Of a stretch of 64,000 bases of DNA, positions 1 through 10,564 are shown in pieces. A program made the position numbers and the translations under genes. The stretch lies in assembly GCA_963709395.1 (NCBI GenBank), contig CAVPWP010000001.1:248001-312000 (forward strand), given 5' to 3'. The notes under the pieces are model-generated. The model made no database searches. It worked only from the letters and a program-made list of their open reading frames with translations, and had not been told where the DNA came from. Every line of letters begins with the position of its first letter. Positions within the stretch are counted from its first letter, which is position 1. Origin of the DNA: CAVPWP01 sp963709395 (lineage in GTDB: Bacteria > Pseudomonadota > Alphaproteobacteria > Rhodobacterales > Rhodobacteraceae).

Positions 1-1153
1 ACGCGCCGGGTCGCGGCAGTTCCGAAGACTGGATCTCGCCCCGGTCGGCCCCGAGGATCAGCACGCGTTCGATCACGTTCTTCAACTGGCGCACGTTGCC
101 CGGCCAGGACATCGTCTGGAGAAGGGCCGCGGCCTCGTCGCTCAGCGTGCGCAGCGGCAGCCCCTGCGAGCGGTTGAACTCGGCGATGAAATGCGCGGCC
201 AGATCGGGGATGTCCTCGAGCCGCTCTTCGAGGCTGGGCACCCGGATCGGCACGATGTTGAGGCGATGGAACAATTCGCTCCGGAAGTTGCCCGCCCTGA
301 CCTCGATCTCGAGGTCGCGGTTGGTCGAGGAGATCACGCGCAGGTCGACATGCACGCTGTCCGCCCCCCCGACACGCTGGAACTGCTGGTCGGTCAGGAC
401 GCGCAGGATCTTGGACTGCGTGCCAAGCGGCATGTCGCCCACCTCGTCGAAGAAGATCACGCCGCCGTTGGCCTGTTCGAGAAGACCGGGCTCGATCCCC
501 CGCTCGGCGCTTTCACGACCGAACAGGACTTCTTCCATCCTGTCGGGTTCGACGCTGGCCGAGTTGACGCTGACGAAGGGATGGCCGGCGCGGTTGGAAT
601 TGGCGTGGACATAGCGCGCGGCGATCTCCTTGCCCGATCCCGCCGGCCCGGTCAGCATCACCCGCCCGTTCGAATGGGTCACCTTGTCGAGCTGCGCCTT
701 GAGCGCCCGCATCGCGGCGCCGCTGCCGATCATCTCGGTCGCGATCACGTCCTTGCGCCGAAGCTCGATATTCTCGCGCCGCAGCCGCGAGGTTTCCATC
801 GCGCGACCGATCACCACCATCAACTGGTCGATGTTGAACGGCTTCTCGATGAAGTCATAGGCGCCCTGCTTGATCGCGGCGACCGCGATCTCGATGTTGC
901 CGTGTCCCGAGATGATGATCACGGGTACTTCCGGCGTCTCGCGTTTGACCTTCTTGAGGATGTCGATGCCGTCGAGCTTCGAATCCTTCAGCCAGATGTC
1001 GAGGATCATGAGCGCGGGCAAGTCGCGCTCGAGCTCGGCCACGCAGGCGTCCGACGTGCCGGCCAGCCGGACCCCGTAGCCTTCGTCGCGCAGAATGTCG
1101 CCGATCAGTTCGCGAATGTCGCGCTCGTCGTCCACAATAAGAATATCGCCCAT
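1..1153 (-). CDS. ntrX: NtrX, sigma-54-family response regulator (3' end cut by window edge)
   Basis: Response regulator of the NtrY/NtrX pair, controlling nitrogen and redox-related genes. The visible 384 residues hold a receiver domain (acidic VDDE, phospho-acceptor D52 in ILDIWLK) and an AAA+ domain with Walker A GPAGSGKE and Walker B FFDEVGDM. The loop where sigma-54 activators carry GAFTGA reads FGRESAERGIEP, so that motif is absent, as in other alphaproteobacterial NtrX proteins. The C-terminal Fis-type helix-turn-helix lies off the left edge. The ATG follows a strong AGGAGGTT six bases upstream, which overlaps the end of ntrY, so the two are translationally linked. The frame is open throughout what is visible. 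Confidence 0.93.
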   Translation of the reverse strand, partial: MGDILIVDDERDIRELIGDILRDEGYGVRLAGTSDACVAELERDLPALMILDIWLKDSKLDGIDILKKVKRETPEVPVIIISGHGNIEIAVAAIKQGAYDFIEKPFNIDQLMVVIGRAMETSRLRRENIELRRKDVIATEMIGSGAAMRALKAQLDKVTHSNGRVMLTGPAGSGKEIAARYVHANSNRAGHPFVSVNSASVEPDRMEEVLFGRESAERGIEPGLLEQANGGVIFFDEVGDMPLGTQSKILRVLTDQQFQRVGGADSVHVDLRVISSTNRDLEIEVRAGNFRSELFHRLNIVPIRVPSLEERLEDIPDLAAHFIAEFNRSQGLPLRTLSDEAAALLQTMSWPGNVRQLKNVIERVLILGADRGEIQSSELPRPGA

Positions 1154-1163
1154 TTCCAACCTC

Positions 1164-3432
1164 CTATTCCGCGACTTTCATGTCGCTTTCGCGGCTCCCC
1201 ACCTGGGTGAGCGGCAGCGTGATTTCGGCCCGCGCCCCGACCTGTCCCGAATCGTCCAGCGGCTCGGCATCGGTCAGCACGAGGGTGCCGTCATGCTCTT
1301 CGATGATCTTCTTCACGATGGGCAGGCCCAGCCCGGTGCCCTTTTCGCGCGTCGTCATGTAGGGCTCGAACAGCCGCGCCCGATCCTCCGGCAGGCCGAT
1401 CCCGTTATCCGAGATCGCGATCCGCGCGGTGCCGTCCTGGATGTCCAGCGTGACGCGTATGCGCCCCTCATGTCCTTCAGGCGCCCCTTTTTCACGCAGG
1501 GTTTCAATGGCTTCCCCTGCATTCTTGATCAGATTCGTCAGCGCCTGCCCGATCATCGTGGCGTCGACATCGCAAAAGACCGGCGGGTCGGGGAGCTGCG
1601 CCTCGATCCTGATCTCGGTCTGCGCGGCATCCTGAAGGACCACGGCGTCGGAGACGAGACGCACAAGGTCCTCGGTGCGGCGCGAAGGCTCGGGCATCCG
1701 CGCGAATTTCGAGAACTCGTCGACGATGCGCCTCAGGTCGCCGGTCTGGCGCACGATCACCTCGGTATACTGGTCCAGAAGCTCGGCATCGTCGCCAGCG
1801 GCCGCGCGGAACTTGCGCTTGATGCGTTCGGCCGACAGCTGGATCGGGGTCAGAGGGTTCTTGATCTCATGCGCGATGCGCCGGGCCACGTCGCCCCAGG
1901 CCGCCATGCGCTGCGCCGACACAAGGTCGGAAACATCGTCGAAGGCGATCACATAGCCTTCAAGCGTCCCGGCATCGTTACGGCGGGTGGCCACGCGGAC
2001 CAGCAGTGTTTCCTGCACGCCGTTGCGAACCAGACGCACCTCTTCCTGCGCGGATTCCCTGCCGGTCTCGCGGAGACGGTCGAAGAGCGGCAGGAACTCG
2101 GGGGCCGCATCGGCCAGCGGCACGGCCGCGCCTTCGAGCGCGCCGAGACGCAAGAGACCTTCGGCCGAGCGGTTGATGAAACTCACCAGCCCCTCGCTGT
2201 CGAGCCCGATCACACCGGCGGTGACCGACGACAGCACCGAATCGAACAACCTGCGGCGCCGTTCGATCTGGCGGTTGGTCTCGAGCAGGGTGTCGCGCTG
2301 GCCCTTGAGCTGCCGGGTCATCTGGTTGAAGACCCGGCCCAGCATGGCGATCTCGTCCTCGCCCGGTTCCTCGGGAACGCGCACGTCGAGATCGCCCGCG
2401 CCCACACGCTGCGCGGCCCCCGCCAGGCGTCCGACCGGGCGCGACAGCCGCTCGGCGAACCACAGGCCGAGCCAGATCGCGGCCAGGATCAGGATCACGG
2501 CGAAACCGATGTAGAGAAGGCCGAACTCGAACACGAGCCGCCCGCGCTCGTTCTCAAGCTGGGTATAGAGCTTGGCGGTCTCCTGCGCCTCGTCCAGAAG
2601 CGTCAGGATCCGCAGATCGACATTGCGGCTGATGTAGAGAAACCGGTCGGGGAAGGCCCCAAGCTCCATCAGGGCGCGGAACTCGCCCCGGTCGAGATCC
2701 TCGATCACGGCGACCGCGCCTGCGCGCGCCTCGTCGAACGCCTCGGGCGATGGCATGTCGTAGTTGAAGAGATAGGACCGTTCGCCGCGCGCCCGGATTT
2801 CGCCCACGCCGTTGATCACATAGGCCTCGGCAAGGCCGCGCTGCACGAGCGGCTGCGCCTGGCTCAGCAGCTGGCGCAACTCGCCCTCGCCGATGAAGGG
2901 GTTGGCGCGGCGGGCGGTGTCGAGGTACTCCGCCAACGTGCGCGCGTCATCGACGAGGTCGCCGCGCTGGTCCTCGCGATAGGCCTCGGCCGCCGAGATC
3001 GACGCCCCCACGACCTGCCGCACCCGGTCCGAGAACCAGCCCTCGAGACCCACGTTGATGGTCAGGCCGGCAAAGATCGCCACGGTCACGGTCGGCACCA
3101 GCGCGATCGCCGCGAACACGCCCGTGAGCCTCAGGTGCAGGCGCGACCCGGCCGACCGGGCCCGCCGCGCGGCGATCATCGTGGCGATACGCCCCATGAC
3201 GAGGGCCGCGACGACGATGATGTAGACGAGGTCGGCCAGCAGGACGAGGCGCAGCTGAAGCGCGGAAGCGCCCGAATCAAGCGGGCCGAGGACAAGAAAG
3301 GTCGCAAGCGCCAGAAGCGGCCCGAGGATGACAACCGTCAGCGTCGCGACCGTCTGAAAGCGCCGCTGACGCCGCAGGCGGGCGACACGTTCGAGTGTTG
3401 CCTTTCGCTATTCGTCCCTGCACGGGGGACAC
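1164..3432 (-). CDS. ntrY: NtrY, membrane sensor histidine kinase
   Basis: Sensor kinase for NtrX. From ATG 3197 the protein shows a transmembrane segment, an extracytoplasmic stretch, a second membrane segment (about residues 230-255), HAMP, PAS, a HisKA H-box (RRIAHEIKNPLTP), an N box (NLIKNAGEA) and G boxes (DNGIGLP, GTGLGLPIV). In-frame sequence upstream of that ATG encodes two more hydrophobic segments typical of NtrY (TLTVVILGPLLALATFLVL, LVLLADLVYIIVVAALV), up to an in-frame stop at 3408-3410 with no start codon. One extra base there would connect it to GTG 3432, so I extend the gene to that point. The exact start is uncertain; ATG 3197 would remove two membrane segments. Confidence 0.88.
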
Positions 3433-3523
3433 CCCTACCTGATGTGCCGCACTGCTGCGACGACCGCCATATCGGGTGGCTTCTTTACCGCTGCTGCGGA
3501 TCGGCCACTCTCCTGTTGCGCTT

Positions 3524-4905
3524 TTACATCAATTTGCGGCGGCGTGTCACGCGAATATCAAGATCGGTGATCTTCTTGCGCAGGGTATTCCGGTTGATGC
3601 CCAGCAAATCGGCGCATTTCGCCTGATTTCCGCCAGTTGCATCCAGCGCGATCTCGATCAGCGGGCCTTCGACCTCGCGCAGGATGCGCTGGTAGAGGCC
3701 GGGGGGCGGCAACACGCCGCCGTGCAGGTCGAAGTAACGCTTGAGATGCTTGGCGACCGAGGCCGACAGCTTTTCGCCCTCGCCCCCGCCGACCAGCGGC
3801 TCCATCGCAGGCTGGTTGCCCAGCACCGCCTCGGCCTCGGCGCGGCTGATCTCTTCTTCGGTGCCGGTGACGTGATGCGACGGATGGTGTTTTCGAGCTG
3901 GCGCACGTTGCCGGGCCAGCTGTAGGCGCGGATCAGGTCCATCGCCCCGGCGTCGAAGCGGCGCAGCGGCGCGCCGTCCCGCTCGGCCCGGGCCAGGAAG
4001 TGATCGACCAGAAGCGGGATGTCATCGACGCGTTCGCGCAGGGACGGCACGGTGATCGTCACGCCGCCCAGCCGGTAGAACAGATCCTGCCGGAACTCGC
4101 CCGCTTCCATCTTGCGCGAGAGATCGGCCTGGCTTGTCGCCATGACGCGGGGCGCGTTGTCGGTGAAACTGTCGAGCATTCGCACGATGCGCGCCTGCGC
4201 CTCGTCGCCCAGATCGCCCACCTCGTCGAACAGGATCGACCCGTTGCGCGCCCGCGACAAAAGCGTCGCCGGCCCGTCCATGCTGGCGAGATCGGGGGCC
4301 GACGCGACCACGAACGGCAATGTGCGACGATCCGAAAAATCGTGGATTGCCCGGGCGATAAGGGACTTTCCTGTACCGGATTCCCCGTTGATCAGAACCG
4401 GAAGATCGGTGTTCATGACGCGCGCCACCAGCCGGTAGAGCGCCTGCATCGACGGCGTGCGACCGACCAGCGGCAGTTCGTCCTGCGCGGTCTGGATCAC
4501 CGAGCCGTTCGCGGGGCGCGGCGCCATCGCCCCTGCGCGGCGCTTGACCTCGAGCGCCCGCGCGGCGCGCTTCATCAGGTCGGGCAGATCGAAGGGCTTG
4601 GGCAGGTAATCGTAGGCGTCGGCCTCTTCCGCCTGAATCGCCGTCATGATGGTGTTCTGGGCCGAGATCACGATCACCGGCAGCCCGGGCCGCGCCTTCG
4701 ATATCAGGGGAAGCTGTTCGAGCCCGTTGCCGTCGGGCATGATCACGTCCGAGATCACGAGATCGCCCTTGCCCTCGTCCACCCAGCGCATGAGCGTCAC
4801 CAGCGACGAGGTCGCGTGCACCTTGCAGCCGGCGCGCGTCAGCGCCTGCGTCAGAACCGTGCGGATCGTGCGGTCGTCGTCGGCGACCAGAACCGTGCCA
4901 TCCAT
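3524..4905 (-). CDS. ntrC: NtrC, nitrogen regulation response regulator
   Basis: DNA-binding regulator phosphorylated by NtrB. Receiver domain with D9-D11 and phospho-acceptor D53 (LVISDVIMPDG), AAA+ domain with Walker A NGESGTGKS, and a C-terminal Fis-type helix-turn-helix (NQAKCADLLGINRNTLRKKI). GAFTGA is missing: the region reads ASMDGPATLLSRARNG. This is the known condition of Rhodobacter NtrC, which activates the housekeeping RNA polymerase rather than the sigma-54 enzyme. A one-base frame change near 3880-3900, inside RRITVTGTEEE, splits the ORF and is probably a sequence error. AGGAGA precedes the ATG. It lies directly behind ntrB. Confidence 0.92.
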
Positions 4906-4908
4906 TGC

Positions 4909-6012
4909 CTAGACTTCTCCTGTGCTCGTCGCGGGCCTCGTCGCCCTCGTCGTCCTTGGGCGCCACGGGCAGCGAGATGCGGAACACCGTGCGCCCGGGC
5001 ACGCTGTTCACGTTGATCCAGCCGTCGTGGTCGGAAATGATCTTCGACACCAGCGCAAGACCCAGCCCGGTGCCGTTCTCGCGCCCCGAAACGAAGGGTT
5101 CGAACACATGCGCCGCGATCTCGGGCGGCAGTCCGGGACCGTCGTCGATGATCTCGACCTGAAGCGGAAGCGGCGCGGTCCCATCCTTGCGGCGCAGCCG
5201 CAACGAGGTGTCGTAGAAGGTGTGGATCGTGATCGTTCCGCCATCCCTTCCAGCGGCTTGCGCGGCGTTCTTCAGAAGGTTTTGGAACACCTGCAGCATC
5301 TGGTCGCCATCGACCCAGGTCGACGGAAGCGAGGGGTCGTAGTTCCTCGATCACCTTCATGTTTGCGGCGAACCCGACCTGGGCGGATTTCCGCGCGCGG
5401 TCGAGAAGGTCGTGGACGTTGACCGATCGCTTCTCGGGCGGGCGCAGGTTGCCGAACTGCTCGACCTGCTCGAGCAGCTTGAGGATGCGCCGCGTCTCGC
5501 CGACGATCAGGTCGGTCATTTCCTGATCCTCGCCCGAGAGGTTCATCGACAAGAGCTGGGCAGCGCCCGGTGATCCCCGCCAGCGGGTTCTTGATCTCAT
5601 GCGCCAGCATCTCGGCCATGCCGATGGCCGATTTGGCGGCGGTCTTGACCGAATAGGCGCGCCCCATCCTGTCGGCGATCTGGCGCGGCTCCATGATCAC
5701 AAGGACGAAGCCCGGCATCCCGATCATCGGCGCGATCTGGATGTTGCACTGGACCGGCGGCCGCCCGCCCGAGCCCACATCGGCGGTGTTGATGAACAGC
5801 GACGACTGGTCGGTCCGCACGCGCTGGAACGCATCCTCGAGCGGCGCGTCGATCGCCAGGGTGTCGAACACCGGCTGGCCGCGCAGCGACCGGGAAGACG
5901 CGTTGAGGAACAGTTCGGCGGCCGGGTTCACCTCGGAGATGATGTCGCCCGGATCCAGCAGGAACGCCGGGATCGGCAGCGAGTTCCAGAGGGTTTCACC
6001 GAAATGCCTCAT
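4909..6012 (-). CDS. ntrB: NtrB, nitrogen regulation sensor kinase (frameshifted)
   Basis: Cytoplasmic PAS-containing histidine kinase for NtrC. The N-terminus reads MRHFGETLWNSLPIPAFLLD (PAS), followed by the H-box MLAHEIKNPLAGITG, an N box NLLKNAAQAAG, and G boxes DDGPGLP and GTGLGLALVSKII. The ATG at 6012 sits in an ATGA overlap with the dusB stop and follows GGAGG. Extra single bases near 5562 (ITGAAQLLS) and 5342 (VIEEYDPSLPSTW) break the frame. A third change near the end would be needed to reach the TAG at 4911 just before ntrC. Domain order and neighbours leave no doubt about the identity; only the 3' end is uncertain. Confidence 0.88.
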
Positions 6013-6985
6013 GCCGCCTCCGCCATGGCATCGCAGGCAAGCGGCAGAAGCCGGCGCGTTTGCGCCGGGGTCGGACGCAGTCAGCACCTCGCGCCGCAGC
6101 GCCGGCGGGCGTGCCGGCGCCGTCCATGTACCAGCCCAGATGCTTGCGGATCACCCGTGCGCCCAGAGTCGGGGCCGTAGAAGGCAAGCGTCTCGTCGTA
6201 GTGGCCGGCGACAAGATCGGCCAGTGCCGCGCCGCGCGGGGCGGCGGGACCGCGGCCGCCCGAACAGTGCCGCGCCGATCTGCGCCAGCGCCCAGGGCCG
6301 GCCCTGCGCGCCCCGGCCCGACCATGACGCCCGACGGCGCCCGACAGCGCAAGCGCCCGCCGCGCCGTGTCGGCGTCGACGATATCGCCGTTGGCGATCA
6401 CCGGGATCGACACGGCATCGCGCACCGCGCGGATCGCGGCCCAGTCGGCAGATCCCTTGTAGAACTGGCAGCGCGTGCGGCCGTGGATGGTGATCATCCG
6501 GATGCCCGCCGCCTCGGCCCGGCGCGCGATATCGGGCGCGTTCATCATGCCGTCGTCCCAGCCGAGCCGGGTCTTGAGCGTCACCGGAACGCGCGACCGC
6601 GCCGACCACCGCCTCGATCAGGCGCAGCGCGTGGTCGGGCGTGCGCATCAGCGCCGAGCCCGAAAGCCCGTTCGTCACCTTCTTCGCCGGGCAGCCCATG
6701 TTGATGTCGATGATCCGCGCGCCGCTGTCTTCGACCATGCGCGCGGCCTCGGCCATCCAATGCGCCTCGCGGCCCGCAAGCTGCACGGCGGTGCCCTCGA
6801 CGGCCAGCCCAAGCTCGGCCCGCTCGCGCACGCCGGGCTTGGCCTGCACCATCTCCTGGCTCGCGACCATCTCGGAGACGACAAGGCCCGCGCCGAATCG
6901 CCGCGACGAGGCGCCGGAACGGCAGATCGGTGATCCCGGCCATGGGCGCCAGCAGGACCGGGCTTGCCAGACGAATGTTTGCCAC
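6009..6985 (-). CDS. dusB: tRNA-dihydrouridine synthase, DusB/NifR3 type (heavily frameshifted)
   Basis: FMN-dependent enzyme reducing uridine in tRNA, classically the first gene (nifR3) of the nifR3-ntrB-ntrC operon. The pieces, spread over all three frames, line up as one protein: LASPVLLAPMAGITDLPFR, IDINMGCPAKKV, VTLKTRLGWDD, ITIHGRTRCQFYKG (catalytic region), IPVIANGDI, VMVGRGAQGRPWAL and RKHLGWYMDG. About eight extra single bases are needed to reconnect them, the densest cluster of apparent errors in the window. Start is GTG 6985. The reconstructed stop overlaps the ntrB start as ATGA. Confidence 0.85.
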
Positions 6986-7184
6986 TTCGATGGTCAGATG
7001 CTTATTCCTTGTGCATTGAGTTTGTCAGCTAGCCTGCATTCCCGCGATTGGCAAATCCCGGCGACACCATGATGCCGGCGAGACGCCGTCTGCTGCATTT
7101 TTAGGCAGCATCACCCGTGAGGTACAGCGCATTGTCTCTGCCCCGGGCAGCGCCTAGACACTGCGGGACGGGTTGGAGGTGAGA
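6986..7184. promoter_or_regulatory. Divergent intergenic region between dusB and ispDF
   Basis: About 200 bases separating the nifR3-ntrBC operon from ispDF, so promoters for both directions must lie here. I see a short hairpin (TGCTGC, loop ATTTTTAG, GCAGCA, near 7090) and a strong GGAGGTGAG ribosome binding site directly before the ispDF ATG. No -35/-10 pair stands out clearly. Confidence 0.4.
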
Positions 7185-8326
7185 ATGACCAATGCGGCGG
7201 TGATCGTGGCGGCCGGGCGCGGATTGCGCGCGGGCGGCGGCGTGCCGAAGCAGTGGCGCGACCTTGGCGGCCGCTCGGTGGCCGCCCACACGCTCGCGGC
7301 CTTCCGCAGCCACCCCGAAATCGACGCGGATCGTTCTGGTCCTGCACCCCGACGACATGGGTCTGGCGCCCGGCTGGGCCGGCCATGCCGATGTCACCGT
7401 CGTGCCCGGTGGCGCCACGCGGCGCGACAGCGTTCTGGCCGGTCTCGAGGCGCTCGAGGGCGGCGGTGTGTCGCGGGTGCTGATCCACGACGTCGCGCGC
7501 CCGCTGGTCAGTTCGTCCCTGATCTCGGCCGTGATCGCGGCGCTGGAACACACGCAGGGCGCGGCGCCCGCCCTGCCGGTGACCGACGCGCTCTGGCGGG
7601 GTGCCGACGACCGGGTCGACCGGCACGGCCCCGCGCGACGGGCTCTTCCGCGCACAGACCCCGCAGGGATTCGACTTCGCGGCGATCCTTGCCGCCCACC
7701 GCGCCCATGACGGCGACGCCGCCGACGATGTGGAGGTCGCCCGCGCCGCGGGCATCGAGGTGGCGATCGTCCCGGGCGAGGAACGCAACCTCAAGATCAC
7801 CACCGCGGACGACTTCGCCCGCGCTGAAACCTTCCTGGGAGGACCGATGGATATCCGCACCGGAAACGGATTTGACGTACACGCCTTCGGGCCGGGGGAC
7901 CACGTGACGCTCTGCGGCGTGCGCATCCCGTTCGAGACGGGGCTGGCGGGCCATTCGGACGCCGACGTGGGGATGCATGCGGTGACCGACGCGATCTACG
8001 GCGCGCTGGCGATGGGCGACATCGGCCGGCACTTCCCGCCGTCGGACCCGCAGTGGAAGGGCGCGGCCAGCCACATCTTCCTGACCCATGCGGTCGACCT
8101 GGCAGGGACCGAGGGGTTTCGCATCACCCATGCCGATGTGACGCTGATCTGCGAAGAACCGAAGATCGGCCCGCATGCAGCTGAAATGCAATCGGAAATG
8201 GCGCGGATCATGGGGATCGAGGCAGGCCGGATCAGCGTGAAGGCCACGACCTCGGAACGGCTGGGCTTCACCGGGCGCGGCGAAGGGATCGCGGCGCTGG
8301 CCACCGCGACGCTGGTGCGGCCATGA
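7185..8326 (+). CDS. ispDF: Bifunctional IspD/IspF of the MEP isoprenoid pathway (frameshifted)
   Basis: N-terminal half: MEP cytidylyltransferase (VIVAAGRGLRAGGGVPKQW nucleotide-binding start, VLIHDVARPLV). C-terminal half from about 7849: 2C-methyl-D-erythritol 2,4-cyclodiphosphate synthase (GNGFDVHAF metal-binding start, AGHSDADV, ERLGFTGRGEGI). Fused IspDF is usual in alphaproteobacteria. Start ATG 7185 follows GGAGGTGAG. Single extra bases near 7329 (PEIDRIVLVLHPD) and 7627 (DRVDGTAPRDGLF) break the IspD half; since the enzyme is essential these are probably sequence errors. The stop overlaps the pgpA start by ATGA. Confidence 0.93.
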
Positions 8327-8814
8327 GCCGGATCATCGCCACCTTCCTTTACGTGGGCCTCCTGAAACCCGCACCCGGCACATGGGGGTCGCTGGCCGCC
8401 CTGCCCGTGGCCTGGGCACTCCACATTGCGGGTGGGCCGGTCCTGCTGATCGCGGCCACAGTCGCGGTCGCGGCGGTCGGCTGGTGGGCGACGGCGGTCG
8501 AGGTGGCCGGCGCCGAGGACCAGGACCCCTCGGAGATCGTGATCGACGAGGTCGTGGGGCAATGGATCGCGCTCTGGCCGGTCTCGGTCGGCGCCGCGAT
8601 GGCGGGCACCAGTTTCACCGCGCTCTGGCCCGGCATCGTCACCGCCTTCCTGGCCTTCCGCCTGTTCGACATCTGGAAACCGGGGCCCGTGGGCCTGGCC
8701 GACCGCCAGAAGGGCCCCACCGGCGTGATGCTCGACGATATCGTGGCGGGCTGGCTTGCGGCCATGGTCGTGGCCCTGGCGGCGGTCGTCGCCCACGGGA
8801 TGATGCGGATATGA
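8323..8814 (+). CDS. pgpA: Phosphatidylglycerophosphatase A
   Basis: Integral membrane phosphatase converting phosphatidylglycerophosphate to phosphatidylglycerol. 163 residues with the family start KPAPGTWGSLAALP, the acidic motif DQDPSEIVIDEVVGQW and several hydrophobic segments. It begins inside the ispDF stop (ATGA) and ends in an identical ATGA overlap with the next gene, so the three genes form one translationally coupled operon. The frame is intact. Confidence 0.9.
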   Translation: MSRIIATFLYVGLLKPAPGTWGSLAALPVAWALHIAGGPVLLIAATVAVAAVGWWATAVEVAGAEDQDPSEIVIDEVVGQWIALWPVSVGAAMAGTSFTALWPGIVTAFLAFRLFDIWKPGPVGLADRQKGPTGVMLDDIVAGWLAAMVVALAAVVAHGMMRI

Positions 8815-9282
8815 GCCTTGCCGCGCAACTTGTTGCCGAAGCGCGAGAAACCGGCGCCGTGATCGCCACCGCCGAAAGCTGCACCGGTGGCATGGTGGCC
8901 GCGGCGATCACCGATGTTCCGGGGTCCTCCCATGTGTTCGACCGCGGGTTCGTGACCTATTCGAACGGCGCGAAGACCGCCATGCTGGACGTGTCCGCCC
9001 GCGCTGATCGCGGCGCATGGCGCGGTCTCCGAAGAGGTGGCGCGCGCGATGGCGCAGGGCGCCCTTGCCCGGTCGGACGCGACGCTTGCGGTGTCGGTCA
9101 CGGGAATCGCCGGGCCCGGCGGATCGGCGCACAAGCCCGAGGGCCGGGTCTGCTTCGCCCTTGCAGGCGCTTCGGGGGTCATCGTGGAGACGGTCGACTT
9201 CGGTGCCCTGGGACGCGACCGGGTGCGCGCGGCCGCCCGCGACCACGCCCTGCGGATGCTGCTGGCGGCGGTTCGGGCCTAG
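8811..9282 (+). CDS. pncC: CinA C-terminal-type nicotinamide-nucleotide amidase (one frameshift)
   Basis: Deamidates NMN in pyridine nucleotide salvage. Family hallmarks are ATAESCTGGMVAAAITDVPGSS at the N-terminus, FVTYSNGAK, and VSVTGIAGPGG with KPEGRVCFA. Length is about 157 residues, standing alone without the N-terminal CinA molybdopterin-like domain, as is common in this family. One extra C near 9001, before the run beginning LIAAHGAVSEE, shifts the frame and is probably a sequence error. Coupled to pgpA by ATGA. Confidence 0.88.
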
Positions 9283-9300
9283 GTCGCTCCGCGTCCGGGA

Positions 9301-9744
9301 TCAGCCGTAAAGCGCGGCAGCCCGACGCTCGAACGCACGGACGATCCTTTGCATCGCATCGTGAAAGACGACCCCAATGACGCCTTGCAAGACCTTGTTC
9401 CGGAATTCGAAATCCACGAAGAACTCGACCTCGCACCCGCCCTCGGCCGGGCGGAACCTCCAGTTCGACTGCAGGTACTTGAACGGCCCGTCGAGGTATT
9501 CGGTGTCGATGCGCATCTCGTCGGGCCAAAGCGTCACGCGGCTGCCGAAGCGTTCGCGGAAGACCTTGAACGAGATCACGAGATCGGCCTCCATCACCTC
9601 GGCCGTGCCCTGCGGGCGGCGCGACCGGATGCGCGCGGCGGCGCACCACGGCAGGAACTCGGGGTAGCGCGCCACATCGGCAACCAGATCATACATCTGC
9701 TGCGGCGTGTAGGGCAGCCGCTTTGTTTCGGAATGGGTCGGCAT
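9301..9744 (-). CDS. COQ10/RatA-like START-domain protein
   Basis: Small SRPBCC (START-like) protein of 147 residues of the type that binds ubiquinone or polyketide lipids (yeast Coq10) and is annotated as RatA in enterobacteria. Recognised by the N-terminal pattern LPYTPQQMYDLVADVARYPEFLPWC, the central EYLDGPFKYLQSNWRF and the helix FEFRNKVLQGVIG. ATG 9744 is preferred because it directly precedes the conserved start; the open frame runs further upstream without family similarity. It converges on the pncC gene with an 18-base gap. Confidence 0.85.
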   Translation of the reverse strand: MPTHSETKRLPYTPQQMYDLVADVARYPEFLPWCAAARIRSRRPQGTAEVMEADLVISFKVFRERFGSRVTLWPDEMRIDTEYLDGPFKYLQSNWRFRPAEGGCEVEFFVDFEFRNKVLQGVIGVVFHDAMQRIVRAFERRAAALYG

Positions 9745-9830
9745 ATCTCTCGGTTGCTGGTCACGGGGACTGGTGACAGTAGCGCCCGATTTCGTAGACT
9801 GGGCCAGCAAAATCAAGAGGGGGTGACAGG

Positions 9831-10370
9831 GTGACCCGTCCCTATGTGATCGACCAGATGATCTCGGCCAAGGAGATCGCCGCACGGGTCGAGGCCCTTG
9901 CCCGCGAGATCACGGTGGCGTTCGAGGGCACCGACAAGCTGGTCGTCGTGGGGCTTCTGCGCGGGTCCTTCGTCTTCATCGCCGACCTGGTGCGCGAGCT
10001 TGACCTGCCGGTCGAGGTCGATTTCCTCGAGGTCTCGTCCTACGGCAACGCGATGGAATCGAGCCGCGAGGTGCGCATTCTCAAGGACCTGCGCGGCGAG
10101 ATCTCCGGGCGGGACGTGCTGGTGGTCGAGGATATCGTCGACACCGGCTTCACCCTGACCCATGTGCTCGAGTTCCTGCGCGGAAAGAAGCCCCGGCGGC
10201 TCGAGACGATCGCGCTTCTCGACAAGCCGTCGCGGCGAGAGGTCGAGATCAAGGCGACATGGACCGGCTTCGAGATCCCCGACGAATTCGTGGTGGGCTA
10301 CGGCATCGACTATGCCCAGCGCAACCGGAACCTGCCACATATCGGCAAGGTGCGGTTCACCGGGGGATGA
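9831..10370 (+). CDS. hpt: Hypoxanthine phosphoribosyltransferase
   Basis: Purine salvage enzyme making IMP/GMP from hypoxanthine/guanine and PRPP. 179 residues, normal for the family. The PRPP-binding loop is VLVVEDIVDTGFTL, and VVVGLLRGSFVFIADL and VGYGIDYAQRNRNLPHIG are conserved. Translation starts at GTG 9831. The frame is intact. A hairpin (CGCACAG-GGG-CTGTGCG, 10433-10449) follows about 60 bases after the stop but has no clear T-run. Confidence 0.92.
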   Translation: MTRPYVIDQMISAKEIAARVEALAREITVAFEGTDKLVVVGLLRGSFVFIADLVRELDLPVEVDFLEVSSYGNAMESSREVRILKDLRGEISGRDVLVVEDIVDTGFTLTHVLEFLRGKKPRRLETIALLDKPSRREVEIKATWTGFEIPDEFVVGYGIDYAQRNRNLPHIGKVRFTGG

Positions 10371-10432
10371 TTGTCCGAGCCAACCAGTCTCAGGGTTCCT
10401 TTCTTGAAGGGCGGCTGAGGGATTGCACCGCA

Positions 10433-10449
10433 CGCACAGGGGCTGTGCG
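10433..10449. repeat. Hairpin downstream of hpt
   Basis: Perfect 7-base inverted repeat CGCACAG / CTGTGCG with a 3-base loop, in the 194-base gap between hpt and the cytochrome c' gene. No T-tract follows, so an intrinsic terminator is not certain; a protein-binding palindrome is the alternative. Confidence 0.35.
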
Positions 10450-10564
10450 GATTTGCCGGAGCGGACTCACGAATTAGTGTTTCCGGGTACCGGCATCGGT
10501 GTGAAAGGATCGGTACATGCTGATGACCGGCACATGATTGAGACTGGACCCAAAGGAGCCCTTG

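Noticed and set aside
1095..3626. Plus-strand frame of 843 codons opposite ntrY
   Set aside because: Antisense shadow; ntrY on the minus strand is an unmistakable histidine kinase.
5272..6985. dusB and ntrB as true pseudogenes
   Set aside because: All breaks are single extra bases in otherwise conserved sequence, the same pattern as in guaA, pgk and pdhA; sequence error is the simpler explanation.
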